The notes beneath the pieces are model-generated. The model worked only from the letters and a program-made list of their open reading frames with translations, made no database searches and had not been told where the DNA came from. From Streptomyces sp. NRRL B-24085 (GTDB lineage: Bacteria > Actinomycetota > Actinomycetes > Streptomycetales > Streptomycetaceae), in the NCBI RefSeq assembly GCF_001282115.1, contig NZ_LJBR01000028.1, positions 1 through 43,944 on the forward strand: DNA of 43,944 bases, in the 5' to 3' direction. How positions within the stretch are numbered: position 1 is the stretch's first letter; each line of letters starts with the position of its first letter. Made by a program: the position numbers and the translations under genes. Below are positions 12,110 through 20,162 of this stretch, piece by piece.

Positions 12110-12560
12110 CCTCCTCGGCGCGGCGCCGGACCGCGGCCACCAGCCGCCCGGTGAGCAGGGCGTGCGCCCCCGTGCCGACGACCAGCAGCCGGTAGAGGGC
12201 ACCGCCGGGCCCGGGAAAACGGGCCCGGCTCTCCGCCCGCAGCCGCGTCCGGCCGCCCTCGGCCGCCTCCATGCGGAAGACCAGGGCGTACGTCGAGAAG
12301 TGGTGCCGCCCGACGAGGACCAGCTCCCGTCCCGGTTCCGCGTCGGCCACCCGGAACCCGGGGAACGCCGAGCCCCGGCCGAGGGGCCGTGGCCCGGACG
12401 CCGTACGGTCGGCGACCCCGACGAGACGGGCGTAGCGGGCGGAGCGGGGGCGGCCGAAGGACTCCTCCAGGACCGCGCCGAGCGCGTCCCAGACCTCCCC
12501 GGCCGGGGCCGCGACCAGCGTCGCGTGCTCGTCGATCCGGGGGAGTGCGGCGATGTCCAC
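12102..12560 (-). CDS. SRPBCC-like small protein
   Basis: A 152-residue protein beginning MDIAALPRIDEHATLVAAPAG. The pattern of an initial beta strand, AAPAGEVWDALGAVLE, then alternating strands and a long C-terminal helix (VVGTGAHALLTGRLVAAVRR) resembles the START/SRPBCC ligand-binding fold. No catalytic motif is evident, and ligand and role are unknown. The start has GAGGTTCC-like sequence just upstream. It converges on the Lrp gene and diverges from the MFS exporter. Confidence 0.75.
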   Translation of the reverse strand: MDIAALPRIDEHATLVAAPAGEVWDALGAVLEESFGRPRSARYARLVGVADRTASGPRPLGRGSAFPGFRVADAEPGRELVLVGRHHFSTYALVFRMEAAEGGRTRLRAESRARFPGPGGALYRLLVVGTGAHALLTGRLVAAVRRRAEEVR

Positions 12561-12654
12561 GGGAACCTCCGTCTCGGGTGCCGGCGACCGCCGGGCCGTT
12601 CACCACAGATCGTCGCAGACCGCTTTTTCGCTGGGCAGCGGGCCCGGGACTGTC

Positions 12655-12660
12655 TAGCAT
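12655..12660 (+). promoter_or_regulatory. -10 hexamer TAGCAT for a leaderless transcript
   Basis: TAGCAT at 12655-12660 lies eight bases before the ATG of a five-codon upstream frame (12668). Transcription from it would start at or within a base or two of that ATG. No good -35 is visible. Confidence 0.5.
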
Positions 12661-12667
12661 CGTGGAC

Positions 12668-12685
12668 ATGACCTGGCGACATTGA
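12668..12685 (+). CDS. Five-residue upstream peptide MTWRH
   Basis: ATG ACC TGG CGA CAT TGA encodes MTWRH. It begins at the expected transcription start, so it would be leaderless, and ends 77 bases before the MFS exporter ATG. The bases between hold mutually exclusive hairpins. I infer a regulatory leader peptide; expression is not shown. Confidence 0.45.
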   Translation: MTWRH

Positions 12686-12702
12686 TCCCCCAGCCGTGCC
12701 TC

Positions 12703-12758
12703 CCGAGGGCCGCCTCGGACGCCGTACCGACGACGTCCGATCCGCCCTTCCGGGAAGG
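12703..12758 (+). promoter_or_regulatory. Attenuator-like alternative hairpins upstream of the MFS gene
   Basis: Hairpin A is CCGAGG (12703-12708) with CCTCGG (12713-12718). Hairpin B is TCGGACG (12715-12721) with CGTCCGA (12734-12740). They share 12715-12718, so only one can form. Hairpin C, CCTTC (12746-12750) with GAAGG (12754-12758), hides the ribosome site of the exporter. The layout is that of leader-peptide control by attenuation or translational masking. Confidence 0.5.
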
Positions 12759-12762
12759 CCTC

Positions 12763-13986
12763 ATGACACTCTCACCCGCACGTGTGCCCGCGACTGGCGT
12801 CCGCCGGCTGACGACCGTGCTGTACGGCTACGCGTTCCTCGACGATCTCGTCCTGCTCTACCCGGTGTACGCGCTGCTGTTCGCCGACACCGGTCTGCCG
12901 CTCTGGCAGATCTCCTCGCTGTTCGCCCTGTGGTCCCTCACGGCCGTCGTCCTGGAGGTGCCCTCGGGCGCCTGGGCCGACACCGTCTCGCGGCGCCGGC
13001 TGCTGTGGCTCGGCCCGCTGCTCACGGCCGCCGGCTTCACGCTGTGGGTCACCGTGCCGTCGTACGGCGCCTTCGCGCTGGGCTTCGTCCTGTGGGGGGC
13101 CGGCGGCGCGCTCGGCTCCGGCTCGCTGGAGGCCCTGGTCTACGACGAGCTGGAACGGCTCGGGGCCGCCGAGCGGTACGCCCGTCTGATGGGGCGGACC
13201 CGTGCGGCACGGCTGCTGGCCACGGTCGCGGCGATGGGGCTCGCCGGACCGGTCCTCGCCCTCGGCGGCTACCCGGCCGTGGGCGCCGCGAGCGTCCTGG
13301 CCTGTCTGCTGGCCGCGCTGACGGCGACCCTGCTGCCGGAACACCGGGTGCCGGCCGAGCACGGGAACACCCGCTGGTCGGCGACGCTGCGGGCCGGACT
13401 CGCCGAGGCGCGCGGGGACCGGCGCGTCCAGGCCGCCCTGCTGCTCGTGCCGGCCGTCGCCGCGGTGTGGGGCGCGCTCGACGAGTACGTCCCGCTGCTG
13501 GTCCGCGACCTCGGCGTGGCCGACACCACCGTGCCCTGGCTGGTCCTGCTGGTCTGGGCGACCGTGACCGTCGGCAGCCTCTTCGCCGGTCCCGCCGAGC
13601 GCCTCGGCACCCGGGGCCTCGCCGCCCTGATCGCGGGTGCCGCGCTCGCCCTGGCCGTGGGCGCCGGGCTCCGCACCCCGGCCGGCATCGCCCTCGTGGG
13701 CCTCGCCTTCGCCGGGTTCCAACTGGCCGAGGTGCTCGCCGACGTCCGCCTCCAGCACCGCATCGACGACGCCCGCCGGGCCACTCTCACCTCGGTGGCG
13801 AGCCTGGGCACGGAACTGGTCACGGTCGCGGTGTTCGGCCTGTACACCGTGCTCGGGGCGTCCCTGGCGCACAGCACGGTGTTCGTGGTCCTGTCCGTCC
13901 CGTACGCGGTGACGGCGCTGGTGCTGTTCCGGGGCCGCGGCCGCCCGCGCAACGAATCGCCGCGGGAGCGCCCCCGGACGCAATGA
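12763..13986 (+). CDS. MFS transporter, drug-exporter-like
   Basis: A 407-residue membrane protein with about 12 segments and the MFS loop motif VPSGAWADTVSRRRLLW after segment 2 (about residues 66-82). The overall pattern is that of DHA3-type exporters; the substrate is unknown. The ATG at 12763 is chosen because GGGAAGG lies just upstream; a TTG at 12682 would be in the leader. The upstream leader peptide and hairpins suggest induction by a ribosome-acting compound or amino acid supply. The C-terminus is Arg-rich (RGRGRPRNESPRERPRTQ). Confidence 0.9.
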   Translation: MTLSPARVPATGVRRLTTVLYGYAFLDDLVLLYPVYALLFADTGLPLWQISSLFALWSLTAVVLEVPSGAWADTVSRRRLLWLGPLLTAAGFTLWVTVPSYGAFALGFVLWGAGGALGSGSLEALVYDELERLGAAERYARLMGRTRAARLLATVAAMGLAGPVLALGGYPAVGAASVLACLLAALTATLLPEHRVPAEHGNTRWSATLRAGLAEARGDRRVQAALLLVPAVAAVWGALDEYVPLLVRDLGVADTTVPWLVLLVWATVTVGSLFAGPAERLGTRGLAALIAGAALALAVGAGLRTPAGIALVGLAFAGFQLAEVLADVRLQHRIDDARRATLTSVASLGTELVTVAVFGLYTVLGASLAHSTVFVVLSVPYAVTALVLFRGRGRPRNESPRERPRTQ

Positions 13987-14100
13987 ACCGCTCCCGGGCG
14001 CGCAACGGCTCCTTCTTGTCCGCCCTGGTCAGCCGCCCGTACCGTCTATGTGGCCCTCCTCTGCGGCCCCCATCCGCCTTCCGCCCGGTGAGGATCACGC

Positions 14101-14889
14101 ATGCGCACCGCCCTGCTCCAGAGCTCCGGCCGCCCCGGCTCCGTCGAGGGGAACCTCAAGGTCCTCGACGAGGCCGCGGGCCGGGCCGCCGCCGCGGGCG
14201 CCGCGCTGCTGGCCGCACCCGAGATGTTCCTCACCGGGTACGCCATCGGCGACGACATCGCCCGCCTCGCCGAAGCGGCCGACGGCGACTCGGCGGACGC
14301 GGTCGCGGAAATCGCCGAGCGGCACCGGATCGCCATCGCGTACGGATATCCCGAGCGCCTCGCCGACACGGTCCACAACTCCGCCCAGCTCATCTCCGCC
14401 GACGGCGCCCGGCTCGCCAACTACCGCAAGACCCACCTCTTCGGCTGCTTCGAGCGCGACCACTTCGAGCCCGGCGAGCAGCCGGTCGTCCAGGCCGAGG
14501 TGGGCGGACTCACCGTCGGCCTCATGATCTGCTACGACGTGGAGTTCCCGGAGAACGTCCGGGCCCACGCCTTGGCCGGCACCGACCTGCTGATCGTGCC
14601 GACGGCGCAGATGCACCCCTTCCAGTTCGTCGCCGAGTCCCTCGTGCCGGTGCGGGCCTGGGAGAGCCAGATGTACGTCGCCTACGTCAACCGGGTCGGC
14701 CCGGAGGGGGAGTTCGAGTTCGTCGGACTCTCCACGCTGGCCGGTCCCGACGGGGTGGCCCGCGCCCGTGCCGGACGCGCCGAGGAGCTGGTGTTCGCCG
14801 ACGCCGACCCCGCGTTCCTCGCCGCCTCCCGGGCGGCCAACCCGTACCTGACGGACCGCCGCCCCGGTCTCTACGGGTCCCTCGTCTGA
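14101..14889 (+). CDS. davA: Nitrilase-superfamily amidase, DavA-like 5-aminovaleramidase
   Basis: A 262-residue carbon-nitrogen hydrolase with the Glu-Lys-Cys triad visible: Glu41 (APEMFLTGY), Lys110 (NYRKTHLFG) and Cys144 (MICYDVEFPEN). The sequence closely resembles what I remember of Pseudomonas putida DavA, which hydrolyses 5-aminovaleramide to 5-aminovalerate, including PEMFLTGY, NYRKTHLFG and YDVEFPEN. The next gene is a DavB-like lysine monooxygenase 32 bases downstream, which makes exactly that amide. The assignment rests on memory of the family and on this pairing; another omega-amide is possible. Confidence 0.8.
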   Translation: MRTALLQSSGRPGSVEGNLKVLDEAAGRAAAAGAALLAAPEMFLTGYAIGDDIARLAEAADGDSADAVAEIAERHRIAIAYGYPERLADTVHNSAQLISADGARLANYRKTHLFGCFERDHFEPGEQPVVQAEVGGLTVGLMICYDVEFPENVRAHALAGTDLLIVPTAQMHPFQFVAESLVPVRAWESQMYVAYVNRVGPEGEFEFVGLSTLAGPDGVARARAGRAEELVFADADPAFLAASRAANPYLTDRRPGLYGSLV

Positions 14890-14921
14890 ACCACCCCTTT
14901 GTGCCAAGGAGTCCGTACCCC

Positions 14922-16619
14922 ATGACGTCCACCGTGCCCAACGCCGTCGAGCACGCAGACGAGCAGCAGCCGCCGATCACCATGTTCGGACCGGACTTCC
15001 CGTACGCCTACGACGACTTCCTCGCCCACCCGGCGGGCCTCGGCCAGATACCGGCGACCGAGCACGGCACCGAGGTCGCGGTGATCGGCGGCGGTCTCTC
15101 CGGGATCGTGGCCGCGTACGAGCTGATGAAGATGGGCCTCAAGCCGGTCGTGTACGAGGCCGACCGGATCGGCGGACGGCTGCGGACCGTGGGCTTCGAG
15201 GGCTGCGATCCCACGCTGACCGCGGAGATGGGCGCGATGCGCTTCCCGCCCTCCTCCACCGCCCTCCAGCACTACATCGACCTCGTCGGTCTGGAGACCC
15301 GCCCCTTCCCCAACCCCCTTGCCGAGGCCACCCCTTCGACGGTCGTCGACCTCAAGGGCGAGTCCCACTACGCCGAGACGATCGACGACCTCCCGCAGGT
15401 CTACCGCGATGTCGCCGCCGCCTGGAACAAGTGCCTCGAAGAGGGCGCCGACTTCTCCGACATGAACCGCGCGATGCGCGAGCGGGACGTGCCGCGCATC
15501 CGCGAGATCTGGGCGAAGCTCGTCGAGAAGCTCGACAACCAGACCTTCTACGGCTTCCTCTGCGACTCCGAGGCCTTCAAGTCCTTCCGGCACCGGGAGA
15601 TCTTCGGCCAGGTCGGCTTCGGCACCGGCGGCTGGGACACCGACTTCCCCAACTCCATCCTGGAGATCCTCCGGGTCGTCTACACCGAGGCCGACGACCA
15701 CCACCGCGGCATCGTCGGCGGTTCGCAGCAGTTGCCGCTCCGGCTGTGGGAGCGCGAGCCGGAGAAGATCGTGCACTGGGCGTACGGCACCTCGCTCGCG
15801 AAGCTGCACCGGGACGGCCGGCCCCGTCCCGCGGTCACCCGGCTGCACCGCACGGCCGGCAACCGGATCACCGTGACGGACGCCGACGGCGACATCCGCA
15901 CCTACCCGGCGGCGATCTTCACCGCGCAGTCCTGGATGCTGCTGTCCAAGATCGCCTGCGACGACTCGCTCTTCCCGATCGACCACTGGACCGCCATCGA
16001 GCGCACCCACTACATGGAGTCGTCGAAGCTCTTCGTCCCGGTCGACAGGCCCTTCTGGCTGGACAAGGACGAGCACACCGGCCGGGACGTCATGTCGATG
16101 ACCCTCACCGACCGCATGACGCGCGGGACCTACCTCCTCGACGACGGCCCGGACAAGCCCGCCGTCATCTGCCTCTCCTACACGTGGTGCGACGACAGCC
16201 TGAAGTGGCTGCCGCTGTCCGCGAACGAGCGGATGGAGGTCATGCTGAAGTCGCTCGGCGAGATCTATCCCAAGGTCGACATCCGCAAGCACGTCATCGG
16301 CAGCCCGGTGACCGTCTCCTGGGAGAACGAGCCCTACTTCATGGGCGCGTTCAAGGCCAACCTGCCCGGCCACTACCGCTACCAGCGGCGCCTGTTCACC
16401 CACTTCATGCAGGACACGCTGCCCGCGGACAAGCGGGGCATCTTCCTCGCCGGCGACGACATCTCCTGGACCGCGGGCTGGGCCGAGGGCGCGGTCCAGA
16501 CCGCGCTGAACGCGGTCTGGGGCGTCATGCACCACTTCGGCGGCGCGACCGACGCGACCAACCCGGGCCCCGGGGACCTGTACGAGCAGATCGCGCCGGT
16601 CGAACTGCCGGAGGACTAG
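14922..16619 (+). CDS. davB: Flavin amine oxidase, DavB-like L-lysine 2-monooxygenase
   Basis: FAD enzyme of 565 residues expected to convert L-lysine to 5-aminovaleramide, CO2 and water. It has the dinucleotide-binding motif VAVIGGGLSGIVAAYELMK (about 52-70), the GGRLR flavin motif and the C-terminal FAD segment AGDDISWTAGWAEGAVQTAL. Long stretches such as ITMFGPDFPYAYDD, AHPAGLG and GFGTGGWDTDFPNS match my recollection of P. putida DavB, more than those of tryptophan monooxygenase or L-amino acid oxidases. AAGGAG precedes the ATG at 14922. It forms an operon with the davA-like gene. Its stop overlaps the stop of the convergent LLM oxidoreductase gene (CTAG). Confidence 0.85.
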   Translation: MTSTVPNAVEHADEQQPPITMFGPDFPYAYDDFLAHPAGLGQIPATEHGTEVAVIGGGLSGIVAAYELMKMGLKPVVYEADRIGGRLRTVGFEGCDPTLTAEMGAMRFPPSSTALQHYIDLVGLETRPFPNPLAEATPSTVVDLKGESHYAETIDDLPQVYRDVAAAWNKCLEEGADFSDMNRAMRERDVPRIREIWAKLVEKLDNQTFYGFLCDSEAFKSFRHREIFGQVGFGTGGWDTDFPNSILEILRVVYTEADDHHRGIVGGSQQLPLRLWEREPEKIVHWAYGTSLAKLHRDGRPRPAVTRLHRTAGNRITVTDADGDIRTYPAAIFTAQSWMLLSKIACDDSLFPIDHWTAIERTHYMESSKLFVPVDRPFWLDKDEHTGRDVMSMTLTDRMTRGTYLLDDGPDKPAVICLSYTWCDDSLKWLPLSANERMEVMLKSLGEIYPKVDIRKHVIGSPVTVSWENEPYFMGAFKANLPGHYRYQRRLFTHFMQDTLPADKRGIFLAGDDISWTAGWAEGAVQTALNAVWGVMHHFGGATDATNPGPGDLYEQIAPVELPED

Positions 16620-17548
16620 ACCCCGGCGGCCCGCGCCTTCTCGAACAGCTCGGCGGCGACGTCCTCCAGCTCCCGGGCGTCCCGCATCCCGCCCTGGAGC
16701 TCGAAGAAGAACTCCTCCAGGCCGATCCCGGCGTGCGCGACGAGATCCTCCACGATCTGGTCGACGCTGCCCTGGAAGGGCGCGCGGTCCGGGCCGTCGT
16801 ACGCCTTCGGGCCGTACTGCGCGTTGACCCGCACCGAGGTCCGGATCGGGCGGGTGCGGCCGCGCTCGGCCGCGAGGTCCTGCAACTGCCGCCATTCCTG
16901 GGCGAGCCGGTCGGCGCCCGCCATCGCGATGGGCATCCAGCCGTCGGCCCGGTCGACCAGCCGGCGCATCGCCTTCCCGCTGAAGGCGGGCAGCAGGACG
17001 GGGATCGGGCGGGCCGGTTTCGGGCCCACCACGGCCGAGGCGATCCGGGTGTGCCGGCCCTCGTAGCGCACCGGGTCCGGGCCCCACACGGCCCGGCAGA
17101 CGTCGATGATCTCGTCCAGGACCTGGCCGCGCTCGGCGAAGGTGCCCACGCCCGCGGCCGCGTACTCGTCGGTCGACCATCCGGTGCCCAGGCCCGCCAC
17201 CACCCGGCCGCCGCTCGCCGCGTCCAACGTGGCGAGGGACTTGGCCAGTTGGAACGGCCCGTGCAGCGGGGCCACCAGGACGCTGGTGCCGAGTTCGGCC
17301 CGCTCGGTCGCCGCGGCGGCCAGCGTCAGCGTCACCAGGGGCTCCGGGACGGCGCGGTACTGGTCGGGCCAGGGCACACCCTCCATGCCGCCCAGGCCCT
17401 GCGTCGGGGGGTCCGGGAACAGGGCGCGTTCGTAGACCCAGAGACTGTCGTAACCGATCCGCTCGGCGGTGCGTGCCACGTGGGGCACGTCCCGTCCGAG
17501 GTCGTACTGCCGTGCTTGGGGAAGGCTCAGTCCCAGCCGGACGGCCAT
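16616..17548 (-). CDS. LLM-class F420-dependent oxidoreductase
   Basis: A 310-residue luciferase-like TIM barrel, probably using coenzyme F420. The N-terminus MAVRLGLSLPQARQYDLGRD, the segment GYDSLWVYERALFP and the glycine-rich GGRVVAGLGTGW loop (about 112-123) are typical of the group. The substrate cannot be assigned. AAAGGAG lies seven bases before ATG 17548. It converges on the lysine monooxygenase gene with overlapping stop codons, which is no evidence of shared function. Confidence 0.9.
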   Translation of the reverse strand: MAVRLGLSLPQARQYDLGRDVPHVARTAERIGYDSLWVYERALFPDPPTQGLGGMEGVPWPDQYRAVPEPLVTLTLAAAATERAELGTSVLVAPLHGPFQLAKSLATLDAASGGRVVAGLGTGWSTDEYAAAGVGTFAERGQVLDEIIDVCRAVWGPDPVRYEGRHTRIASAVVGPKPARPIPVLLPAFSGKAMRRLVDRADGWMPIAMAGADRLAQEWRQLQDLAAERGRTRPIRTSVRVNAQYGPKAYDGPDRAPFQGSVDQIVEDLVAHAGIGLEEFFFELQGGMRDARELEDVAAELFEKARAAGV

Positions 17549-17624
17549 GGGTACGCTCCTTTGCGTCGGGTCGCATCGGGCGGTGCTCCGGCCAACGTAA
17601 CCCCCCTGGGGCGCGAAAGCCGGG

Positions 17625-18311
17625 TCAGCCGGGCAGCGGAGTGAGCAGCATGCGTCCCGCGAACCCCACCGCGGTGTCCAGCCGCTCGGTGAACTCCCCG
17701 GCCACGTCCGGCAGTCCACGCAGCGCCCACAGCGCCCGGGCCGCCGTCCAGGTGGCGTCGCGGGCGCGCTCCAGGCTCCAGGAACCCAGCAGATGCGTGA
17801 GCGGGTCGGCGATCTGGAGGAGGTCGGGGCCCGGCATCAGCTCTTCGCGGATGCGCTCCTCCAGCGAGACGAGGAGATCGCCCACGCGGTCGAACTCGTC
17901 CTCCACGTCGGCGGGTTCGCAGCCGAGGCTACGACAGGTGTCCACCACGGCGAGCGCCAGGTCGTGCCCGATGTGCGCGTTGATGCCCGCGAGCGCGAAC
18001 TGCAGCGGTCGTACGCCGGGGTGTCGGCGGAACTGGAACACGGGCCGCCAGCAGGCCGGCGCGCGGTGCTCGCGGGCGGCCGCGTCCACCGCCGCGAGAT
18101 AGCGCTCGGCGAACCGCACGTCCAGCGTGATCGCGGCCCGCGGGTCCGCGAACCGGCCCCGGTCGACGCACCGGCCGACGGCCTCCGTGACGGCGAGGTA
18201 GACGCGGTTGAAGACGGCCACGCCGTCCCGCTCCGGCAGGGTCTCGTCCAGGGCGCGCATACGGGAGACGACCGTGTCGAGAGAAGTGGTGAACTGTTCC
18301 GATTGCGCCAT
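17625..18311 (-). CDS. DUF5995-like protein
   Basis: A 228-residue, mostly helical protein without signal peptide. Conserved-looking features are HPGVRPLQFALAGINAHIGHDLALAVV (about 107-133) with two His residues in a helix, a possible metal or active site, and EEFDRVGDLL-like acidic helices. I recognise it as the DUF5995 type found in Streptomyces, with no known function. It lies upstream of, and on the same strand as, the LLM oxidoreductase with a 76-base gap, and could share its transcript. Confidence 0.75.
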   Translation of the reverse strand: MAQSEQFTTSLDTVVSRMRALDETLPERDGVAVFNRVYLAVTEAVGRCVDRGRFADPRAAITLDVRFAERYLAAVDAAAREHRAPACWRPVFQFRRHPGVRPLQFALAGINAHIGHDLALAVVDTCRSLGCEPADVEDEFDRVGDLLVSLEERIREELMPGPDLLQIADPLTHLLGSWSLERARDATWTAARALWALRGLPDVAGEFTERLDTAVGFAGRMLLTPLPG

Positions 18312-18412
18312 AGCGGCAGGGTCCCAGTCCTAGGCTGGCCGGAGTGCCGGCGGGCCCGGGGCTTCCCCAGAACGGGGGAACGCGACCGTCGCGCGAGGGG
18401 GGGAGCGAGAGG

Positions 18413-19615
18413 GTGTCAGGCTTACGTGCCCAGCGGCTGGCCGCGCGCCGCGCCGCACGCAGGCGTGCCGTGGGCCGCGGGGTGGCGGTCGCGGCGGCCT
18501 CCCTGGTGGTCGCCGTCGGCACGGCGACCGGGGTGCTCTCCGCGCTCGACGACGGCGACGGCTCCGACGAGGCGCGGCCGGCCCCCGTGAGCGGCTCCCC
18601 GTACGCGGCCCTGAGTTCGCCGTCGGTGGTGCCGTCGGCCTTCGAGCCGCCCCCTTCCGCCACCTCCGCCCGGCCGTCCGCGAAGGCGAGCGCGTCCCCG
18701 TCCCCGAAGAAGGCCGGCCCCGGCTCGGCGAAGGCCCGGACCACCAAGGCCGCCCGCCTGTACCGCCACCCCTCCTCGCAGGTGCTCGACTGGGTGCGGG
18801 ACAACCCCGGCGACCGGCGTGCCGAGGTCATAGCGGCCCGGATCGCCGACCGGCCGGCCGCGGTCTGGTTCGCCGACCACACGCCCGCGACCATCACCTC
18901 CCGGGTGCGCGCGGTCACCTCGGGCGGCGCCGCGCAGGGCCGGGTCCCGGTGGTCGTGGCGTACGCGATCCCGGACCGCGACTGCGGCGGTGCCTCCCAG
19001 GGCGGGGCTCCGGACCTCGGCGCGTACGACGCCTGGATCGACCGGTTCGCCGCGGGGCTCGGCTCCCGCGAGGTCGTCGTCGTCCTGGAGCCCGACTCGA
19101 TCGCCCAGTCGGAGTGCCTCCCGGCCGCGGCGCGCGCCGACCGCTTCGCCTCGCTGGCCCGCGCGGGCCGCGTCCTGAAGGCCGCTAACCCCAGGGCCCG
19201 CGTCTACTACGACGCCGGTCACTCGGGCTGGCGTCCGGCGGCCGAGCAGGCGGCCCTGCTGAGGCGGGCGGGCGCCGCGTCGGCCGCTTCCTCCGACGGG
19301 ATCTTCAGCAACGTCTCCAACTTCCACACCACGTCCGCCGAGATCGCCTACGACCGGCAGGTCCTCGCCGCCCTGGGCGGACCGTCGAGCCTGGGCGCCG
19401 TGATCGACACCAGCCGCAACGGCAACGGCGCCCCGCCCGACGGCGAGTGGTGCGACCCGGCGGGCCGGAAGATCGGCCGGCCGCCCACCCTGGACACCGG
19501 CGAGCCGAGGATCGACGCCTACCTGTGGGTGAAGCTGCCGGGGGAGTCGGACGGCTGCAAGGGCACACCGGGCACGTTCAGCCCGTCGTACGCCTATGAG
19601 CTGGCCGCTCCCTGA
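18413..19615 (+). CDS. GH6 cellulase (endoglucanase-like), secreted or membrane-tethered
   Basis: Glycoside hydrolase family 6 protein of 400 residues acting on beta-1,4-glucan outside the cell. An Arg-rich N-terminus and a hydrophobic segment (about 22-44) form a signal or anchor, and a Ser/Pro/Ala/Lys-rich linker (about 57-115) leads to the catalytic domain. Family signatures are VVVAYAIPDRDCGG (Asp190, the expected acid), VVVLEPDSIA (Asp228) and VIDTSRNGNG. It reads much like Thermobifida fusca Cel6A. There is no carbohydrate-binding module. The signal peptide lacks a clear cleavage site, so tethering is possible. The GTG start follows a purine-rich GGGAGCGAGAGG. Confidence 0.92.
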   Translation: MSGLRAQRLAARRAARRRAVGRGVAVAAASLVVAVGTATGVLSALDDGDGSDEARPAPVSGSPYAALSSPSVVPSAFEPPPSATSARPSAKASASPSPKKAGPGSAKARTTKAARLYRHPSSQVLDWVRDNPGDRRAEVIAARIADRPAAVWFADHTPATITSRVRAVTSGGAAQGRVPVVVAYAIPDRDCGGASQGGAPDLGAYDAWIDRFAAGLGSREVVVVLEPDSIAQSECLPAAARADRFASLARAGRVLKAANPRARVYYDAGHSGWRPAAEQAALLRRAGAASAASSDGIFSNVSNFHTTSAEIAYDRQVLAALGGPSSLGAVIDTSRNGNGAPPDGEWCDPAGRKIGRPPTLDTGEPRIDAYLWVKLPGESDGCKGTPGTFSPSYAYELAAP

Positions 19616-19659
19616 TGCCGCTGATGCCGGGGGCTCCGGCAGGAGGGTGAGCGACCGCT

Positions 19660-19681
19660 TAGGATAAGGGTCGTTGTCCTA
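19660..19681. promoter_or_regulatory. Imperfect palindrome over a TAGGAT -10
   Basis: TAGGATAA (19660-19667) and TTGTCCTA (19674-19681) pair at seven of eight positions. The left half contains a TAGGAT -10-like hexamer ahead of the thioesterase gene. This is a candidate operator; no regulator is identified. Confidence 0.35.
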
Positions 19682-19703
19682 TACACCCAGGAGCTCCGCA
19701 CCC

Positions 19704-20162
19704 GTGACCGCCGAAGCCGCCCCCGCCCCCGCCCTGTCCTACGGCCGACTGATCCCGGTCACCGTCCACTTCGATGACCTGGACGCCCTGGGCATGCTCC
19801 ACAACGCCCGGTACCCGCTGCTCGTGGAGCGGGCCTGGACCGAGTTCTGGGAGGGGCACGGCATCCGCTTCGACGGCGACTGGGCGAGCGCCGGGGACGC
19901 CTGCAACGTCGTCAGGGAACTGCTCATCTCCTACGACGCCCCCGTCACCCGCAGCGGCGCCTACGCCGTCCACCTCTGGCTGGAGCGCCTCGGCACCACC
20001 GGCCTGACCTACGGCTTCCGGTTCTGTTCCGCGGACGGGGCCACGACCTACGCGCGCGGCACCCGGGTGCTGGTCAGGCTGGACGCGCGGACCCTGCGGC
20101 CCGCCCCCTGGAGCGAGGGCTTCAGGACTGCCGGTCGGGAACTGCTGCGGCCGGCGCACTGA
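19704..20162 (+). CDS. Hotdog-fold acyl-CoA thioesterase
   Basis: A 152-residue YbgC/4-hydroxybenzoyl-CoA-thioesterase-like protein. The segment VTVHFDDLDALGMLHNARYPLLVERA (about 17-42) carries the Asp and the D-x-x-G-x-x-x-N-x-x-Y pattern of this group. Acyl-CoA substrate unknown. The GTG at 19704 follows AGGAG at a 10-base distance. Its 3' end overlaps the convergent MFS gene by 41 bases. Confidence 0.88.
   Translation: MTAEAAPAPALSYGRLIPVTVHFDDLDALGMLHNARYPLLVERAWTEFWEGHGIRFDGDWASAGDACNVVRELLISYDAPVTRSGAYAVHLWLERLGTTGLTYGFRFCSADGATTYARGTRVLVRLDARTLRPAPWSEGFRTAGRELLRPAH

Noticed and set aside
15000..16600. Tryptophan monooxygenase for auxin synthesis, with the nitrilase as indoleacetamide hydrolase
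   Set aside because: The sequence resembles lysine monooxygenase more, and the usual auxin-pathway hydrolase belongs to the amidase-signature family, not to the nitrilases.
12696..16619. A single 1307-codon plus-strand frame over the MFS, nitrilase and amine oxidase genes
   Set aside because: Only its last 565 codons, the amine oxidase, look like protein. The rest is Arg/Pro-rich reading of the other genes in the wrong frame, a normal effect of high GC.
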